NCBI RefSeq assembly: GCF_014207845.1
Contig: NZ_JACHLC010000007.1
Span: forward strand, 32,523-96,522
Length of the DNA: 64,000 nt
Direction: 5' to 3'
From: Chryseobacterium shigense
GTDB lineage: Bacteria > Bacteroidota > Bacteroidia > Flavobacteriales > Weeksellaceae
Shown here: positions 62,334-64,000 of the stretch, in pieces
How positions within the stretch are numbered: position 1 is the stretch's first letter
How the letters are laid out: every line of letters starts with the position of its first letter
Notes under the pieces: model-generated
Seen by the model: the letters and a program-made list of their open reading frames with translations, nothing else
Database searches by the model: none
What the model was told of the DNA's origin: nothing
Position numbers and translations under genes: made by a program

Positions 62334-63410
62334 CTAGTAATCAATTCCTATATTATGCCCCATAATATTATTTTTAACAGAAAGATAGTCTTTATTAAAT
62401 GGGGTAACTGAAGAATTTATTTTTACTCTCTTTACTTCTATACCTTCATTTTCTAGATCTTTTATTTTCAACGGATTATTTGTTATTAGTCTCACTTTGT
62501 TAATACCAAGACTTTTTAATATTTGTGATGGTAATACATAGTTCCTATCATCTACAGGAGTTTGTATTATTTTATTCGCATCTATCGTATCGAAACCTTG
62601 TTGCTGAAACTTGTAAGCTCTTAATTTATTTCCAAGTCCTATTCCTCTTCCTTCATCTCTCATGTATAAGATTATTCCTCCCTTACCTTTTTGCGTCTCT
62701 TCTCCTATGAATTTAAAAGCCCTATCTAATTGTATTCCGCAATCGCACTTACTAGATTTAAAAACATCTCCAGTTATACATTCAGAATGTATTCTCACTA
62801 AAACATGCTCATCTACATCAATATTACCAGAGATAATTGCTAAATGTTCTTTCCCTTTATGATCCATATATACGTTAAAAAACATTTTACCATATTCTGT
62901 GGGTATTTCAACAGAGTCTTCAATACACATCCACTTTGGCTTTACTGACTGTTTTGCCTCCTCTAGGTTTTTAAATTTATTCCTAATATCCATTAGAATC
63001 CTGCCCAAAACATTTTTCCCTAACCCATCACTCCCGATTCCCCAAAAACTATCTGTAGGAGAATTTTCTTTTATTAGAAGTTCTCCGGTTTCCAACAGTT
63101 TTTCTTTTAAAAAATCATGTTGAGAAAATTTTTCATAAACTGCCCTTTCCATAATTTGGACTCTTCTATTCTCCCAATTATCTACTCGACTTTCTTGAAG
63201 ATTATTACCTAATAAGTATGCCTCTTCAGCGGTCTTTGCTAATCTAATTTTTTCTTTTGAAGAGTCATTTATGAATTTTTGTGCTTGATAGAAATGTTCT
63301 GAAGTCAACCAGAAAGCCCCATCAATTTTAACTGGTAATGGATAAAAGTTACTAAATTCAAAAAACAATCCATCTTCGTCATAGAATAAAATATCGTTAC
63401 TATCTTTCAT
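62334..63410 (-). CDS. NADAR-GTP cyclohydrolase II fusion enzyme
   Basis: 358 residues in two domains. Residues 1-150 are NADAR/YbiA-like: FSNFYPLPVKIDGAFWLTSE then HFYQAQKF, and NSPTDSFWGIGSDGLGKNVL. Residues about 160-355 are GTP cyclohydrolase II: zinc ligands C211, C222 and C224 (HSECITGDVFKSSKCDCG), RDEGRGIGLGNKLRAY and LITNNPLKIKDLE. GCHII opens GTP to 2,5-diamino-6-ribosylamino-pyrimidinone 5'-phosphate, and YbiA-type NADAR proteins hydrolyse the N-glycosidic bond of that kind of intermediate. The fusion should therefore convert GTP to a triaminopyrimidinone and ribose 5-phosphate; it is not needed for riboflavin. It is three bases upstream of the ThDP subunits. Confidence 0.88.
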   Translation of the reverse strand: MKDSNDILFYDEDGLFFEFSNFYPLPVKIDGAFWLTSEHFYQAQKFINDSSKEKIRLAKTAEEAYLLGNNLQESRVDNWENRRVQIMERAVYEKFSQHDFLKEKLLETGELLIKENSPTDSFWGIGSDGLGKNVLGRILMDIRNKFKNLEEAKQSVKPKWMCIEDSVEIPTEYGKMFFNVYMDHKGKEHLAIISGNIDVDEHVLVRIHSECITGDVFKSSKCDCGIQLDRAFKFIGEETQKGKGGIILYMRDEGRGIGLGNKLRAYKFQQQGFDTIDANKIIQTPVDDRNYVLPSQILKSLGINKVRLITNNPLKIKDLENEGIEVKRVKINSSVTPFNKDYLSVKNNIMGHNIGIDY

Positions 63411-63425
63411 CTTCTAAAATTTTTA

Positions 63426-63746
63426 TCAATCTTCACTAAATGTTGCTTTGAACTCAACAACTATATTCTTGTACTCTTGATTATCATTATTAACTAATCT
63501 ATGAGGAATGTCCTTTTTTCTAAAATCAACAATTCCAATTTCATCATCTTGATTTTCAATTTCTCCATTAATATATTCTGTAGCAACTTTTCCATTCTTG
63601 ACAACAACGAACATATAATCCATTTGGTGTTTATGCCATTTGGTTGCTTCGCCAGGAGCTAAAGTTAAATCCCAAACTTTTACGTGTTCAGTTTCAAATA
63701 ATACTTTTGTTCCAATTTCTCCGATTTTTACATCAATTTGTTCCAT
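63426..63746 (-). CDS. Small cupin protein
   Basis: 106 residues. A cupin fold with HVKVWDLTLAPGEATKWHKH (two metal-binding His, W-H-x-H) and IPHRLVNNDNQ (third His). Metal-binding cupins of this size act as isomerases, dioxygenases or sugar-binding proteins. It is 15 bases upstream of the NADAR-GCHII gene, 10 bases downstream of a 43-codon ORF, and forms the start of the operon. Confidence 0.85.
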   Translation of the reverse strand: MEQIDVKIGEIGTKVLFETEHVKVWDLTLAPGEATKWHKHQMDYMFVVVKNGKVATEYINGEIENQDDEIGIVDFRKKDIPHRLVNNDNQEYKNIVVEFKATFSED

Positions 63747-63756
63747 AATTTAAATT

Positions 63757-63888
63757 TTAATTAGTTGTTAATTTGTTTAATTTTTGTTCACATATTTTTT
63801 TTAAACCAATATCTTTAATCTCTTCATTTATTGATTTTACTTTTATAATAAATTCGTTTCTTTCTAAATATTCGTTATTTGATAACAT
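63757..63888 (-). CDS. 43-aa ORF at the operon start
   Basis: ATG 63888 to TAA at 63759-63757 encodes 43 charged residues (LERNEFIIKVKSINEEIKDI, EQKLNKLTTN). It begins 30 bases after a -7 box and ends ten bases before the cupin ATG. The open frame extends upstream to about 63945 without an ATG, so it could also be the tail of a truncated gene. No family recognised. Confidence 0.4.
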   Translation of the reverse strand: MLSNNEYLERNEFIIKVKSINEEIKDIGLKKICEQKLNKLTTN

Positions 63889-63917
63889 TAATTTATTGCA
63901 CAAAGTATAATACTCCC

Positions 63918-63925
63918 CAAAATTA
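63918..63925 (-). promoter_or_regulatory. Putative -7 box of the cluster operon
   Basis: TAATTTTG on the minus strand, 30 bases before the 43-aa ORF start. The bases 63926-64000 show nothing else clear. Confidence 0.35.
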
Positions 63926-64000
63926 AGACAGTAATTTAAGATATGAAATTAGCAAAAAAAAGTTTAATTTTAACATCAAATAAGTTATGTCAACAAGGAG

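Noticed and set aside
62525..63123. Plus-strand open frames in the NADAR-GCHII gene
   Set aside because: Opposite strand of a gene with clear domains; no signals of their own.

Overview
The window reads as chromosomal DNA of a Flavobacteriia member, most like Chryseobacterium or a close relative. The evidence is an AT-rich sequence, many Bacteroidota-type -7 boxes (TAnnTTTG, usually without a clear Shine-Dalgarno), type IX secretion (T9SS) C-terminal sorting domains, GEVED/FN3 and RCC1 surface proteins, and flavobacterial families such as DUF6048/DUF6452, DUF2480, the PUR/DUF3276 protein and a DUF1573 lipoprotein. The assignment rests on protein families recognised by eye; no database was searched.

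Left part (1-7.7 kb): a peptide/bacteriocin locus. On the minus strand a 57-aa peptide with a GG-type leader overlaps a prolyl oligopeptidase by ATGA. On the plus strand follow a TPR/AraC membrane regulator, two 53-aa leader peptides with two Cys each, a 52-aa and a 214-aa membrane protein, a membrane thioredoxin-like protein and a C39-peptidase ABC exporter. This looks like production, disulfide handling, cleavage/export and possibly immunity for a small secreted peptide pair.

Middle part (7.8-43 kb): mostly core genome. It holds a 1460-aa T9SS adhesin-like protein; rlmD with DUF6452/DUF6048; a TlpA-like lipoprotein; sdhCAB; ComEC; a GH99 enzyme; lpxB; DUF2480 and a DUF2723-like membrane protein; a DUF937 protein; a MATE pump; two ankyrin proteins around a DUF2975/Cro-type HTH pair; aspS; a nitrilase-family amidase; Ku plus a LigD interrupted by a one-base frameshift in an A9 tract; an SDR; nusB-DUF1573-yajC; an MsbA-like exporter and the PUR protein. 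Genes are well spaced, with clear intrinsic terminators.

Right part (43-64 kb): an accessory region, visibly more AT-rich, with several decayed genes: a VOC/glyoxalase relic with two frameshifts and a TPR-LuxR regulator with an in-frame stop. It also carries two overlapping HTH ORFs, a LytS/LytTR-type two-component pair, a papain-like lipoprotein, and two tandemly duplicated RCC1-repeat T9SS proteins with a third copy of their 3' flank.

The most interesting block is 56.8-63.9 kb, a compact, mostly minus-strand operon. It encodes a short ORF, a cupin, a NADAR-GTP cyclohydrolase II fusion, a two-subunit ThDP decarboxylase of the phosphonopyruvate/sulfopyruvate decarboxylase family, an inositol-monophosphatase-like enzyme, a left-handed beta-helix protein, an ANT(6)-like nucleotidyltransferase and a MATE exporter, with a NUDIX gene on the opposite strand inside it. 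I read it as a candidate undescribed biosynthetic cluster for a GTP-derived (pyrimidine or phosphosugar) metabolite with its own export and perhaps self-protection; the product is unknown.
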